A DNA stretch of 64,000 bases from Medicago truncatula (taxonomy: Eukaryota > Streptophyta > Magnoliopsida > Fabales > Fabaceae), in assembly GCF_003473485.1 (NCBI RefSeq), contig NC_053042.1:15396501-15460500 (forward strand), given 5' to 3'. Shown here one piece after another: positions 10,155-22,690 of the stretch. The position numbers and the translations under genes were made by a program. Every line of letters starts with the position of its first letter. The first letter of the stretch is position 1. A model generated the notes under the pieces. It saw only the letters and a list, made by a program, of their open reading frames with translations. It was not told where the DNA came from and did no database searches.

Positions 10155-13100
10155 ATGAAGCTCTTACCAATGCCATGTCTTATTTTGTTCTTCTATGTGT
10201 TTGTAATTGCAACATCACCTCATGCTGCAACAAAAATCCAAGGTAGCGAGGCTGATGCTCTATTGAAGTGGAAATCAAGCCTTGACAACCATAGCAGGGC
10301 ATTTCTCTCTTCATGGATTGGTAATAATCCTTGTGGTTGGGAAGGAATCACGTGTGATTATGAATCGAAGTCCATCAACAAGGTAAATCTCACCAATATT
10401 GGACTAAAAGGTACACTTCAGAGTCTCAACTTCTCATCACTTCCAAAAATCCACACTTTAGTTTTAACAAACAACTTCTTGTACGGAGTTGTTCCACACC
10501 AAATTGGAGAGATGTCTAGTCTCAAAACTCTTAATTTGTCGATTAACAATCTCTTTGGGTCAATCCCACCATCCATAGGTAATTTGATTAATTTAGATAC
10601 TATTGACCTTTCACAAAATACTCTCTCTGGACCAATTCCTTTCACTATCGGAAATTTAACGAAGCTAAGTGAATTGTATTTTTATTCAAATGCTCTCACT
10701 GGACAAATTCCACCTTCCATAGGTAACTTGATCAATTTGGATATTATTGACCTTTCAAGAAATCATCTCTCTGGACCAATTCCACCTTCCATAGGTAATT
10801 TGATTAATTTGGATTACTTTTCCCTTTCACAAAATAATCTCTCTGGACCAATTCCTTTCACTATTGGAAATTTGACAAAACTCAGTACATTATCTCTTTA
10901 TTTAAATGCTCTCACTGGACAAATTCCACCTTCCATAGGTAACTTGATCAATTTGGATATTATTTACCTTAATGATAATGAACTCTCTGGACCATTTCCT
11001 TCGACTATCACAAATTTGACAAAACTCAGTACATTATCTCTTTATTTAAATGCTCTCACTGGACAAATTCCACCTTCCATAGGTAACTTGATCAATTTGG
11101 ATAATATTTACCTTTCAAGAAATCATCTCTCTGGACCAATTCCTTCCACTATTGGAAATTTGACAAAACTCGGTACATTATCTCTTTATTTAAATGCTCT
11201 CACTGGACAAATTCCACCTTCCATAGGTAACTTGATCAATTTGGATAATATTTACCTTTCAAGAAATCATCTCTCTGGACCAATTCCACCTTCCATAGGT
11301 AATTTGATTAATTTGGATTACTTTTCCCTTTCACAAAATAATCTCTCTGGACCAATTCCTTCCACTATTGGAAATTTGACAAAACTCAGTACATTATCTC
11401 TTTATTTAAATGCTCTCACTGGACAAATTCCACCTTCCGTAGGTAACTTGATCAATTTGGATAATATTTCCCTTTCAAGAAATCATCTCTCTGGACCAAT
11501 TCCACCTTCCATAGGTAATTTGACTAATTTGGATTACTTTTCCCTTTCACAAAATAATCTCTCTGGACCAATTCCTTCCACTATTGGAAATTTGACAAAA
11601 CTCAGTGAAATACATCTTTCATTTAATTCTCTCACTGAGAATATTCCAACAGAAATGAATAGGCTTATCGATTTGGAAGTACTCCATTTATCTGATAATA
11701 TTTTTGTTGGTCATTTACCTCACAATATTTGTGTTGGTGGGAAGTTAAAAACATTCACTGCTGCACTTAACCAGTTCACAGGCCTAGTTCCAGAGAGTTT
11801 GAAGAATTGCTCAAGCCTTACGAGACTGAGGCTTGATCAAAACCAACTTACTGGAAATATAACAGAGAGTTTTGGTGTGTATCCAAACTTGGACTACATG
11901 GAATTGAGTGATAATAATTTTTATGGTCATCTTTCTCCAAATTGGGGAAAGTGCAAGATTCTCACAAGCCTAAAAATCTCTGGTAATAATTTAACAGGAA
12001 GAATACCACCAGAACTAGGAAGTGCAACAAATTTACAGGAGCTTAACTTGTCTTCAAACCATCTAATGGGAAAAATTCCAAAGGAGTTAGAATACTTATC
12101 TTTGTTGTTCAAACTCTCCTTAAGTAACAATCATCTTTCTGGAGAAGTTCCTGTACAAATTGCATCATTGCATCAACTAACTGCATTGGAGCTTGCAATA
12201 AATAATTTGAGTGGCTTCATCCCTAAAAAACTTGGTATGTTGTCTATGTTATTGCAGTTAAATTTGAGCCAAAATAAGTTTGAGGGGAACATTCCTGTTG
12301 AGTTTGGCCAATTGAATGTTATTGAAAATCTTGATCTTAGTGGGAATTCTATGAATGGAACCATACCAGCAATGCTTGGCCAGTTAAATCACTTAGAAAC
12401 ATTGAATCTCTCACATAACAATCTCTCTGGTACCATTCCCTCAAGCTTTGTTGATATGTTAAGCTTGACAACTGTTGATATATCTTACAACCAATTGGAG
12501 GGTCCGATTCCAAATGTTACAGCTTTCAAAAGAGCTCCAATTGAAGCATTGACAAATAACAAAGGCTTATGTGGTAATGTCTCTGGCCTAGAGCCTTGCT
12601 CAACATCTGGTGGCAAATTTCATTATCATAAGACTAACAAAATTTTGGTGCTAGTTCTATCCCTCACTCTAGGCCCTCTACTGTTAGCATTAATTGTTTA
12701 TGGGATCTCATACCTTTTGTGTCGAACTTCAAGCACAAAAGAATACAAGCCTGTACAAGAATTTCAAATTGAAAATCTATTTGAAATATGGAGCTTTGAT
12801 GGCAAAATGGTGTATGAGAACATAATCGAAGCCACAGAAGATTTTGACAACAAGCATCTCATTGGGGTTGGAGGACATGGAAATGTTTACAAAGCAGAAC
12901 TGCCTACAGGTCAAGTTGTAGCTGTGAAGAAACTTCACTCATTACAAAATGAAGAAATGCCAAATCGGAAAGCTTTCACAAATGAGATCCATGCTTTGAC
13001 AGAAATTCGACATCGCAACATTGTGAAGTTATACGGCTTTTGTTCACATCGACTACACTCATTTTTGGTTTATGAATTCTTGGAGAAGGGTAGCTTGGAC

Positions 13101-13851
13101 AACATTTTGAAGGACAATGAACAAGCTGGTGAATTTGATTGGAATAAGAGGGTGAATATTATTAAAGATATAGCTAATGCCTTATTCTATCTGCATCATG
13201 ACTGCTCGCCTCCTATTGTTCATCGAGATATATCCAGCAAGAATGTTATTTTGGATTTGGAATATGTAGCTCATGTCTCAGACTTTGGAACATCTAAGTT
13301 TCTAAATCCCAATTCATCCAATATGACTTCTTTTGCAGGCACCTTTGGATATGCCGCTCCAGGTCAATTCCTTTTCATTCTTTTTTTTATATTAATTAAG
13401 GTTATAATATTTGTAGTTTATCTTTAGTAGTTACATGTAAAATAGAGTTATAACACAATTGTCTAATCTACATTTCATGTTTTGTTTATGGAATTATATT
13501 TTACACACGATAACTCTTCTTTGAATGTTTACAGAACTTGCATACACAATGGAAGTAAATAAGAAATGCGATGTATATAGTTTTGGGATATTAACCTTGG
13601 AAATACTTTTTGGAAAGCACCCTGGAGATATTGTAACTTATTTGTGGCAACAACCTTCACAAAGTGTTACGGACCTGAGACTTGATACGATGCCATTGAT
13701 AGATAAGTTGGACCAGCGTCTCCCTCATCCCACAAAAACCATTGTTCAAGAGGTGGCATCGATGATAAGGATTGCAGTTGCTTGCTTAACAGAAAGCCCG
13801 CTTTCTCGCCCTACCATGGAGCAGGTCTGCAGGCAGTTTGTAATGTCATAA
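10155..13851 (+). CDS. RLK2: MIK2-like LRR receptor-like kinase, 29-LRR form
   Basis: Two exons, 10155-13362 and 13535-13851, join in phase 1 (CCA-G/AA) to give 1174 aa. Order: signal peptide (about 1-26), LRRNT_2 cap with [10 protein letters not shown], 29 LRRs of 24 residues plus a partial one, a paired-cysteine cap ([12 protein letters not shown]), one transmembrane helix, and a Ser/Thr kinase. The kinase has the Gly loop GVGGHGNV, Lys925 in AVKKL, HRD at 1023-1025 and DFG from Asp1043, so it should be an active RD kinase. The architecture fits LRR-RLK subfamily XII/XI, near Arabidopsis MIK2, which senses SCOOP peptides; the ligand here is unknown. It has seven more LRRs than RLK4, in near-identical DNA repeats. 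Confidence 0.93.
10691..11625 (+). repeat. In-frame LRR tandem expansion in RLK2
   Basis: The segment beginning TGCTCTCACTGGACAAATTC recurs at 10691, 10907, 11051, 11195 and 11411. The spacings are 216, 144, 144 and 216 bp, all multiples of the 72 bp that encode one 24-residue LRR. The copies are nearly identical in DNA, which points to recent unequal exchange within the exon. Confidence 0.92.
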
Positions 13852-14782
13852 TCATCTTCAAATATATATTGTCTCATATATATAGCCTAAATGTTGTTTT
13901 CACCAAATATGCTTCTCTACTACTTCATTGTTTCATATTTGTAAAACTTTTTGTTTGTATTGTAAATCATTTGAACTGGGTGGTATTATCAAATTTTACG
14001 TTCAGTCAAACATGTGATTATAAATTCATAGTTTAAAGTACACTTTAAATATTACTATAATTTTAAATTTTGTTTTAACTTTTTATGAAACATTTATATG
14101 CGTATAAAAGTGAACCTATTGATACTACATGGTAATGTTCTTCATAAACAATTTATCATATATAAGTTTATCAGACAAAGGTGAAAGCCTACCTCGATAG
14201 AAATAAAAAACACAATTCCCCGACTGCATTTTCTGAAAAGAATTAAAGGCTTCGTCAATAAAGATCACACAATTTCTGTTACCAACACAGAAACCCGAAG
14301 CAGAAGTAGTTCATTAAGTATAATTATATCTTCTCTTGTAACATATTGACAAGGAATGCTATTGTGCATTAATGAATCCTTATAATGTTAAATGAAATGC
14401 CAATGAGTAAGATATATTAAATTGGACAAGCAATATGCAAGAATAGGCAACAAATTTAACCCAAAATACAAACGACTTTTGATCATATTATCAAATTTTG
14501 TTATTGCCAGATCAAAGGAATTACAATAGTGTTGCTTAAGCAGGGGAACTCATTCAGACACATCTCTTCAGAAGCCTCTAAAATAGCAAACCACCTCCTT
14601 TTTCACAAGTGACACTATAATATAAGCAATTCTCATGGCTACTTAACAAAATGGCAAGTATCTTTAAATAGAATAAATGAAAAAATAACTAGAAAATTTT
14701 GATTAAGCTAAGATACACAATTAATCAATTTTTCTCTTTTGGTTTATAAAAATTATTTTAGACGTCTTTGTAGTATTATTAT
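13852..14782. other. RLK2 3' flank and spacer
   Basis: No gene is seen. Pieces match the 3' flank of RLK5 (32522-33830), including a segment around GACAAAGGTGAAAGCC (14174 and 33295) that is also found at the RLK3 deletion junction (19621). Confidence 0.55.
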
Positions 14783-15007
14783 TGTTGGAAATTCTGCCTT
14801 AGTTGCGGTCCGCCCCTAGTCGCCTAAATTGCGACCTTTGATTAACCTTCATTGCAACCTCCAACACCTTCATTGTGTTGGCTTTGAGGGGGTGAATTTA
14901 GTCTCATATTAGATAGATATGACTCTTGAGAACAGTTTATAAAGAGAAGACACTTCTCACCTTACAAGCCGGTTTTGTAAAAATGAGTTAGGCCCCAAAT
15001 TTCAACA
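14783..15007. mobile_element. Solo LTR (225 bp) with 5 bp target duplication
   Basis: It starts TGTTGGAA and ends TTTCAACA, so it has TG...CA ends and short inverted termini, with ATTAT on both sides (14778-14782 and 15008-15012). It contains a promoter-like region (AGTTTATAAAGAG). The paralogous site near 33811-33822 lacks it. It is too short for most full LTRs and resembles a small TRIM-like LTR left by recombination. Confidence 0.8.
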
Positions 15008-15021
15008 ATTATTATATATTA

Positions 15022-15166
15022 CTCTCTCCGTTTTCAATTATAAGTAAATTTGACTTTTTAGATTCATTCAATTAATAATGTATTTGGTTCATATTATGGA
15101 CCACATCCATCGTTAATTGAATGTACCTAAAAAGTTAAATTTGTTTATAATTAACAACGGAGGGAG
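15022..15166. mobile_element. Stowaway-like MITE
   Basis: A 145 bp foldback bounded by TA, with ends CTCTCTCCGTT and AACGGAGGGAG. The inverted arms include ATTATAAGTAAATTTGAC. TA duplications and CTCCCTCCG-type ends are the Stowaway (Tc1/mariner-derived) signature. Related copies lie at 49293-49412 and about 51970-52116. Confidence 0.8.
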
Positions 15167-15382
15167 TATATATTAGGCAACAACAAGCAACCAATAGTTA
15201 TCGGGATACATGCCTATATCAACGTCAATTTTAAACGGATAGTCGCGGGTATAGATTTTGCTGCAATTTCTAGGTACAAAGTGTGGCACTATTCTGCGGC
15301 CTGAAAGATGCCTATAAAAGACATGTCAAATTAAAATAAAGGGTTGGATTTCCAAGGTTCCGATCCTTTTATAATGACGGAT

Positions 15383-15821
15383 GGAGCTGGAAATGAGTCG
15401 AGTCGAATCAAACTTGTCTGAGCTCGACTCGATTCATTAAGAATTGGCTCGGTTCGAGTTTGACACGAGTTTTTTTTTTCAACTCGAGTTCGGCTCGTTT
15501 AAAGTTCACGAACAATTTGGTTCGGCTCATTATATTCAATTCGTTTGTTCAAAGCACATAACTTTAGGTATGAAAACGAGTAAAGCCACTTGAACCACAT
15601 AACTCAAAAGTCAAAGAATTTAAATTTTTTACCTATAAATATATTGGAATTTATACCAATTTTTAATGGACTGGATGAGGCTAATTTTCAGCTCAATTAA
15701 TTGATGAACTTAATTTTCAACTCAAGTTCGGCTCATTTGGTTCATGAATCAAGTTCGACGAATCAATTATCGAATCGAATTACGAACTCTAATCGAGTTG
15801 GTTCGGTTCATTGCCAACCCT
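15383..15821. mobile_element. hAT-like foldback element
   Basis: The ends are GGAGCTGGAAATGAGTCGA and, reverse-complemented, AGGGTTGGCAATGAACCGA. The arms are rich in GAGCTCGACTCG-like sequence. The flanks AATGACGGAT and AACGACGAAT suggest an imperfect 8-10 bp duplication, as for hAT elements. No coding sequence is present. Confidence 0.55.
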
Positions 15822-16347
15822 AACGACGAATAAACTTTTTTTTTTTACTTTCACATTTTTTTTTCTTTTAAAACAAGTTGTCAAACACATTTGTTTCACT
15901 AGTTTATAATAAGGTAACAAACCATACCACTAAAAAAGCAATAGAATAATAAATAAAAACACCTTATTGTAATAATAATATAGTGTTAAAAATCATTTAT
16001 TTAGTTAGTACAATCATATAATTTCGAAAATAATATGTAAATATAGTACAATTACATATACTAAGTATAGTATATTTTACTTGTCAAAAAAAAAGTATAC
16101 TATATTTTAGATTTATTAAAAAAAAATGTATAGTATATTTTAGATTGTTACACAACAAATATTATGGTGCAGGGGTAAGGCTTCCTCACATCCAACCTCA
16201 TACATGGTTTGATTCTTAGCCTTTAGTTATAATTTGACATTTGTATTTTTAGGCATGTTTTATATCCAACCACAATCATGATTTATTACAAGAAGCAAGA
16301 TTCACTAAAGCACAAAGTCTTATGGGATGGTGATGCGGTTGGATGTA
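15822..16347. other. AT-rich spacer before unit B
   Basis: No gene is seen. Between 16080 and 16150 a short AT-rich motif (TATACTATATTTTAGAT) repeats imperfectly. Around 16165 a SINE-like head (TGGTGCAGGGGTAAGG with a weak B box GGTTTGATTC) may be present. Confidence 0.4.
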
Positions 16348-16798
16348 GTTCTAAGCATTTTGAGTTTTATATAATGAATGATTTTTGTTTGATAGATGGA
16401 TAAAATGACAATAATTATTGAAAATTCACACATATAAATGAAGAAATTGAGGTTCAAATCGCACTTACGGCGTTTGGTTTAACAATTTTCGACATTTTTA
16501 CCAATTGAATTATGAGTTGTAGATTATATAATGAATGGTTTAATAGAGTAATAAAAGATAAGTATGTGTGTGTCCCTCTCTATATATATTTGGAAGCAGA
16601 TAAGTAAATATTTTAATCATAAATGTTTTAGATTTTTTTTCTTTTTTGTGGCTCAGTTAAACTCGTTACCTTCCCCTATTACACCAACCTCATGTTTCTG
16701 ATCAAAACCACCCTAATAAGTCCAAGTCTTCACCTTAAAGACAAAAGTGGAAGACTTTGATGAGCCTGACTCTTCACTGTTACAAATGGGAATATCAA

Positions 16799-16947
16799 CT
16801 TTTGTGACAACTTTCTCTCTCATACTTACATTATTTTTTACTTTATATCTCTATTGTTTTGGTTTTCGTGCAAATACCAACTTTTTCTTTGTAAATTATG
16901 GTTGTCCCATAATTATCAACCAAATAGTTGTTCAAATAACACTCCTT
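16799..16947. mobile_element. MITE copy in the RLK3 promoter
   Basis: It shares GACAACTTTCTCTCTCATAC and a GTTGTTCAAATA end with foldback copies at 53960, 56165 and 62033. It interrupts the promoter alignment with RLK1, RLK2 and RLK4 and ends next to the TATA box at 16949. The left end is shortened compared with its relatives. Confidence 0.7.
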
Positions 16948-16948
16948 T

Positions 16949-16956
16949 TATAAATA
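16949..16956 (+). promoter_or_regulatory. TATA box, RLK3
   Basis: TATAAATA lies 125 bp before the first ATG (17074), immediately after a MITE insertion that replaces the upstream bases found in the paralogues. Confidence 0.5.
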
Positions 16957-17073
16957 TCACCTGCATCTCCCATTATAATGCATTCATCATAATAAGTGTC
17001 GCGTTCAAATCAAATTATACTTTAATTGATTGTGATTGCCAATACCTTAATTGTGTTCAAATTGCCAATACCA

Positions 17074-19477
17074 ATGTCGTGTCTTCTTTTGTTCTTTTAT
17101 GTGTTTGTAATGATCAAATCACCTCATGCTGCAACAAAAATCAAAGGCCGTGAGGCAGAGTCTCTGTTGAAGTGGAAAGAAAGCTTTGACAACCAAAGCA
17201 AAGCATTACTCTCTTCATGGATTGGTAATAATCCTTGTAGTAGCTGGGAAGGAATCACATGTGATGATGATTCAAAATCCATCAACAAGGTAAATCTCAC
17301 CAATATTGGACTAAAAGGTACACTTCAAAGTCTCAATTTCTCATCACTTCCAAAAATCCGTACCTTAGTTTTAAGAAACAACTTCCTGTACGGCATTGTT
17401 CCACACCATATTGGAGAGATGTCTAGTCTAAAAACTCTTGATTTGTCGATTAACAATCTTTTTGGATCAATACCACTATCCATAGGTAATTTGATTAATT
17501 TGGATACTATTAACCTTTCAGAAAATAATATCTCTGGACCACTTCCTTTCACTATAGGAAATTTGACAAAACTCAATATACTATATCTTTACTCAAATGA
17601 TCTCACCGGACAAATTCCACCTTTCATAGATAATTTAATTAATTTGCATACTCTTTACCTTTCATACAATAATCTCTCTGAACCAATTCCTTTCACTATT
17701 GGAAACATGACAAAACTCATTAGATTATCTCTTTTCTCAAATTCTTTCACTAAGAATATTCCAACAGAAATTAATAGGCTTACCGATTTGAAAGCACTCG
17801 ATTTGTATGATAATAATTTTGTTGGTCATTTACCTCATAATATTTGTGTCGGTGGGAAGTTGGAAAAATTCTCTGCTGCTCTTAACCAGTTCACAGGCCT
17901 AGTTCCAGAGAGTTTGAAGAATTGCTCAAGCCTTAAGAGACTGAGGCTTGAACAAAACCAACTGACTGGAAATATAACAAATAGTTTTGGTGTGTATCCA
18001 AACTTGGACTACATGGAATTGAGTGATAATAATTTGTATGGTCAAATTTCTCCAAATTGGGGAAAGTGCAAGAATCTCACAAGCCTTAAAATCTCCAACA
18101 ATAATTTGACAGGAAGCATACCACCAGAACTAGGCAGAGCAACAAATTTACATGAACTTAACTTGTCTTCAAACCATCTTACGGGGAAAATTCCAAAGGA
18201 GCTAGAAAACTTATCTTTGTTGATCAAACTCTCGTTAAGTAACAATCATCTTTCTGGAGAAGTTCCTGAACAAATTGAATCATTGCACGAATTAACTGCA
18301 TTGGAGCTTGCAGCAAATAATTTCAGTGGCTTCATCCCTGAAAAACTTGGTATGTTGTCTAGGTTATTGAAGTTAAATTTGAGCCAAAATAAGTTTGAGG
18401 GGAACATTCCTGTTGAGTTTGGCCAATTGAATGTTATTGAAAATCTTGATCTTAGTGGGAATTCTATGAATGGAACCATACCAGCAATGCTTGGCCAGTT
18501 AAATCACTTAGAAACATTGAATCTCTCACATAACAATCTCTCTGGTACCATTCCCTCAAGCTTTGTTGATATGTTAAGCTTGACAACTGTTGATGTATCT
18601 TACAACCAGTTGGAGGGTCCGACTCCAAACATTACAGCTTTCGGAAGAGCTCCAATTGAAGCATTGACAAATAACAAGGGCTTGTGTGGTAATATCTCTG
18701 GCCTAGAGCCTTGCTCAATATCTGGTGGCAAGTTTCATAATCATAAGACAAACAAAATTTGGGTGCTAGTTCTATCACTCACTCTAGGTCCTCTACTGTT
18801 AGCATTAATTGTTTATGGGATCTCATACTTTTTTTGTCGAACTTCAAGCACAGAAGAATACAAGCCTGCACAAGAATTTCAAATTGAAAATCTATTTGAA
18901 ATATGGAGCTTTGATGGCAAAATGGTGTATGAGAACATAATCGAAGCCACGGAAGATTTTGACAACAAACATCTCATTGGGGTTGGAGGACATGCAAGTG
19001 TTTACAAAGCAGAGTTGCCTACAGGTCAAGTGGTAGCTGTGAAGAAACTTCATTTATTACAAAATGAAGAAATGTCTAATATGAAAGCTTTCACAAATGA
19101 GATTCATGCTTTGACAGAAATTCGACATCGCAACATTGTGAAGTTATACGGGTTTTGTTTACATCGACTACACTCATTTTTGGTTTATGAATTCTTGGAG
19201 AAGGGTAGTGTGGACATCATTTTGAAGGACAATGAACAAGCTGCTGAATTTGATTGGAATAAGAGGGTGAATATTATTAAAGATATAGCTAATGCCTTAT
19301 GCTATCTGCATCATGATTGTTCCCCTCCTATAGTTCATCGAGATATATCCAGCAAGAATGTTATTTTGGATTTGGAATATGTAGCTCATGTCTCAGATTT
19401 TGGAACATCTAAGTTTCTAAATCCCAATTCATCCAATATGACTTCTTTTGCAGGCACCTTTGGATATGCTGCTCCAG
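17074..19477 (+). pseudogene. RLK3: MIK2-like LRR receptor kinase missing its last exon
   Basis: Exon 1 is open from ATG 17074 ([12 protein letters not shown] signal peptide) to the usual donor at 19478. It encodes about 18 LRRs, a transmembrane helix and the kinase up to FGYAAP. The paralogues' final exon (317 bp, kinase subdomains IX-XI) is absent. Intron sequence runs to about 19610 and then joins sequence normally found downstream of RLK2 and RLK5. A new acceptor (TTTTGCAG, 19622) would add only DKG before a stop at 19633. The Gly loop reads GVGGHASV, so the third glycine is Ala. The kinase is therefore probably dead, though a membrane-anchored ectodomain could still be made. The frame also extends upstream to 17026, but without an ATG. 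Confidence 0.85.
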
Positions 19478-19633
19478 GTCAGTCCCTTTTTTTTTTTTTT
19501 TTGTCTATATTAATTAATTAAGGTTAGAATATAGTTTATCATTAGTAGTTACATGTAAAATAGAATTATTTCACAATTGTCTAATCTACATTTCATGTTT
19601 TGTTTATGAAATTCTTTTGCAGACAAAGGCTAA

Positions 19634-20545
19634 AGCCAACCTCGATACAAATAAAAAACACAATTCCCCGACTGCATTTTCTGAAAAGAATTGAAGGTTT
19701 TTCAATAAAGATCACACAATTTCTGTTACCAACACAGAAACCCGAAGCAGAAGCTGATAGAATTAATTTCGTTAAGAATAAGAAAGGACAAAAGTTGATA
19801 ATCGTATCCAAACTTCAAAATAATTCACGATTCAAGTCATCAATCAAAATGACAACAGTGACTGGCTACACAAAGCTCAAGTGTTCAACCCCTAAAAAAT
19901 CATAATCTATAATAATAAATCGAGATTCATCAGAATAAAGTAAGGTTCATGTTACGGCTCAACAATCGGACAGAAAGAATTGAGATCCATGCTGTGATTC
20001 ATATCAAATTAGATACGCGCAATTTGCATAGGTTAGGTTCATTTTTGTTTCAAACCGAGATACGACTAGAATGTATTGTAAAATATTTATAAACAAGGTT
20101 ATGATGATAGATCAGATAATCTAGTACTAGTGCTGTCAAAATGAATTTTGGCTTGATGTCTTCTCTCATTCTATATTCCTTTATAAATAGTACAGACTCA
20201 GTAGCTACAATTAGTAACTTCCTAAATTATACAAAATATATAGGAAACTAATGATGACAGATCCCCTTATTGACAAGTACAAGTTGTAGAACAAGATAAG
20301 AGGTGAATATATATAACTACTACAGTGTGGGTTACATCTTTGAGTTCAAAAAAAGGGACCATTAACAGAATGCAAATTCTTTTGTTGATGACAATATAAA
20401 ATATAAATAAATAATCAAAATCCAACCAAATGTTCTCAATCCAATCATAATGTAGCTGTAAATATGTGATGTGTAGTAAAAAGAAGATAATTACCTCTCC
20501 CATAGCAAAAATATTGTATACTAAATCAAATGATCTGATCCATTT
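19634..20545. other. Convergent spacer between RLK3 and PPR2
   Basis: It begins with sequence related to 14174-14310 and 33295-33425, then matches the PPR 3' flanks at 5384-6080 and 37690-38447. No gene is supported. Confidence 0.6.
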
Positions 20546-22690
20546 TCACCAATACCCTTTGCACGAGCAAGATCCATTTTTGAAATGATGGAAGCGCCTT
20601 GAGTCTCTGAGTATGACCTCATGTTCAACAATCATGGATATGTAGGATATGGCACTATGGCAATCACCACAGATGCGTAAATTCTTAGTGATTCGAATAG
20701 GTGCACCTGGGGGTAGTGTTAGGATGCATAGGCAAGAGCCAACTTCTCACTGTGTTCTAAAAGCTGGTCACCCTTTTCTTCATCATCCACATCATGAAGA
20801 GCAAAGTTTGTCTGTGGAACATACCCAATGGCCTTAATGCGCTGAATCAAATCTGCCAGTGTTTCATATATCTTCTGAGATTGTGAGTGAGTTCTGTCTC
20901 CCACATAAAAGGTTTCCATACCTTTCCTTCCTTGGACCCAGCTCCAACCAGGTCTTTTCTTGATTCCAGTACGTTTCATCAAATATCTAATTCTCGCCAC
21001 ATCTTTCCAGCGTCTGGCATTAGCATATATATTTGAAAGCAATGTATATGTCCCATCATTGTCGGCCTTCAATTCTAACAGTTTTTTCGCCGCGAATTCT
21101 GCAAGTTCTACATTTGAGTGTGTCCTACAAGCACTAAGCAAGGCAATCCACACTACTGGTGTTGGTTCCATCGACATATCATTAATGAGTCTCGTAGCTT
21201 CACATAGACGACCGGCTCGACCGAAAAGATCAGCCATACAAGCATAATGCTCTACTCCAGGATCAACTACAAAATCCTTGCTCATTCTATAAAACAAATC
21301 GATTCCACGATCCACCATTCCCGAATGACTACAAGCATAAAGCACAACAAGAAAGGTTATGCCATCAAGCACTAGAGCCTCTTTCCTCATCTCATCAAAA
21401 ACACGGAAAGCATCTTCGCTGCACCCATGCATGCCATACCCGGTGAGTAGCGAGGTCCAAGAGATGGCATTTCTCTTTGACATGCTGTCGAAAACTACTT
21501 GGGCAGTATCTACATCTCCGGATTTGGAATACATGTCTATGAGACAATTAGCCACAAACAGAACATCTGAATCAATACGACTTCTACGCAACACATAAGC
21601 ATGAATCTGCTTACCAAACCTCAATGCTGCCAAACGAGCACAAGCCATGAGTACACAAGATATGGTAAAATCATTAGGAACTATACAGTTATCAAATTTA
21701 AACATTTCAGAGAAAAGTTGCAGGGCGTGATTTGCATCTCCATACTGAGCATAACCTCCAATCATCACAGTCCAAGTCACCACATCCCTATCTTTGGGAC
21801 ATATTTCATCAAACATCGCACGAGCCACTTCTAAACTCTTGCATTTAGCATACATATCAATTAGAGCATTAATCCCCGCCAAATCATCATTATCATCATT
21901 ATGCTCCCCCTTGAGAATAAATTTAATTGAATAACAATGAGTTTCTTTTCCATGAAGCAAAGCTCCAACAGACGCACAACCAGAAAGCAACGACATGAGC
22001 GTAACCACATTAGGACGACAACTACATCCACACATTTGCCGAAACACATCCATTGCTTCACAACCAAACCCTCTCTGAGCATACCCAGAAATAACAGAAC
22101 TCCAAGTAACAACATCCAACTCAATTCTCTCTTCCCTCATTTTCCCAAACAAAGAAAGTGCATCCTCAAATCTACCATTTTGAGAATACCCGGTAACCAT
22201 AGCATTCCAAGTAACAACATCCTTAAACCGCATCCTCTCATAAACCTTACTAGCGTCTTCCATTTTCCCACATTTTGCATACATATCAACCAAAGCATTC
22301 CCAACAAAAAATCCTCAACCAAACCAGTTATAACACATAAACCATGAACTTGTTTCCCACATAACCCCAAACCAAGAAAACCACTAACAGGAAGTATATT
22401 AACAACACCAACAGTATCCGGCAAAATCCCATACCCAACCGTCATTTCCCTAAAAAGAAAAACAGCATCATTTGGAACAAAACAATGCGAATAAACAGAA
22501 ACAATCGAATTCTACGACACCGAAATAAGAGGAGACCATGTATAATGTATTGTTGATGAAGTAGTTTTGCTTGGATTATAGATTTGCATTGCTGTTTTGA
22601 AATTTACGAAGAAGAATGATATAAGAGGAGATTATGTGTATTGATAAGTAGTGGTGGTTTTGAGTTGAACGGAGGGAAACGTGAGAGCAT
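20546..22690 (-). pseudogene. PPR2: broken DYW-type PPR gene
   Basis: A second paralogue of PPR3. An uninterrupted 524-codon frame (22293 to 20719) covers most PPR motifs and the E region, but a 1 bp deletion near 20725 (GGATGCATAG where PPR3 has GGATGGCATAG) shifts the frame inside the DYW domain, just after LALAYA. The remaining DYW sequence down to CKGYW (20546) is intact in another frame. Upstream it shares with PPR1 the 1 bp deletion (about 22310) and the loss of some 420 bp (about 22525), so those arose before the segment was duplicated. It is probably non-functional. Confidence 0.9.

Larger units (their letters stand above)
712..13885 (+). repeat. Segmental duplication, unit A (RLK1-PPR1-kinase fragment-RLK2)
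   Basis: This block is repeated in the same order and orientation at about 16348-27972. Both hold an RLK on +, a broken PPR on -, the same kinase fragment on +, and a second RLK on +. The spacers also match, for example 8105-8600 against 22590-23085. Similarity begins around the sequence TAAGCATTTTGAG at both left edges. Unit A carries a 772 bp MULE insertion (738-1509) that unit B lacks. Boundaries were judged by eye. Confidence 0.85.

Noticed and set aside
10691..11625. CRISPR-like regular repeat
   Set aside because: The spacing is set by 24-residue LRR codons in a plant receptor gene; there are no unique spacers.
17026..17073. Upstream extension of RLK3
   Set aside because: It would start at TTG. 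The first ATG, at 17074, opens directly on the signal peptide shared by the paralogues.
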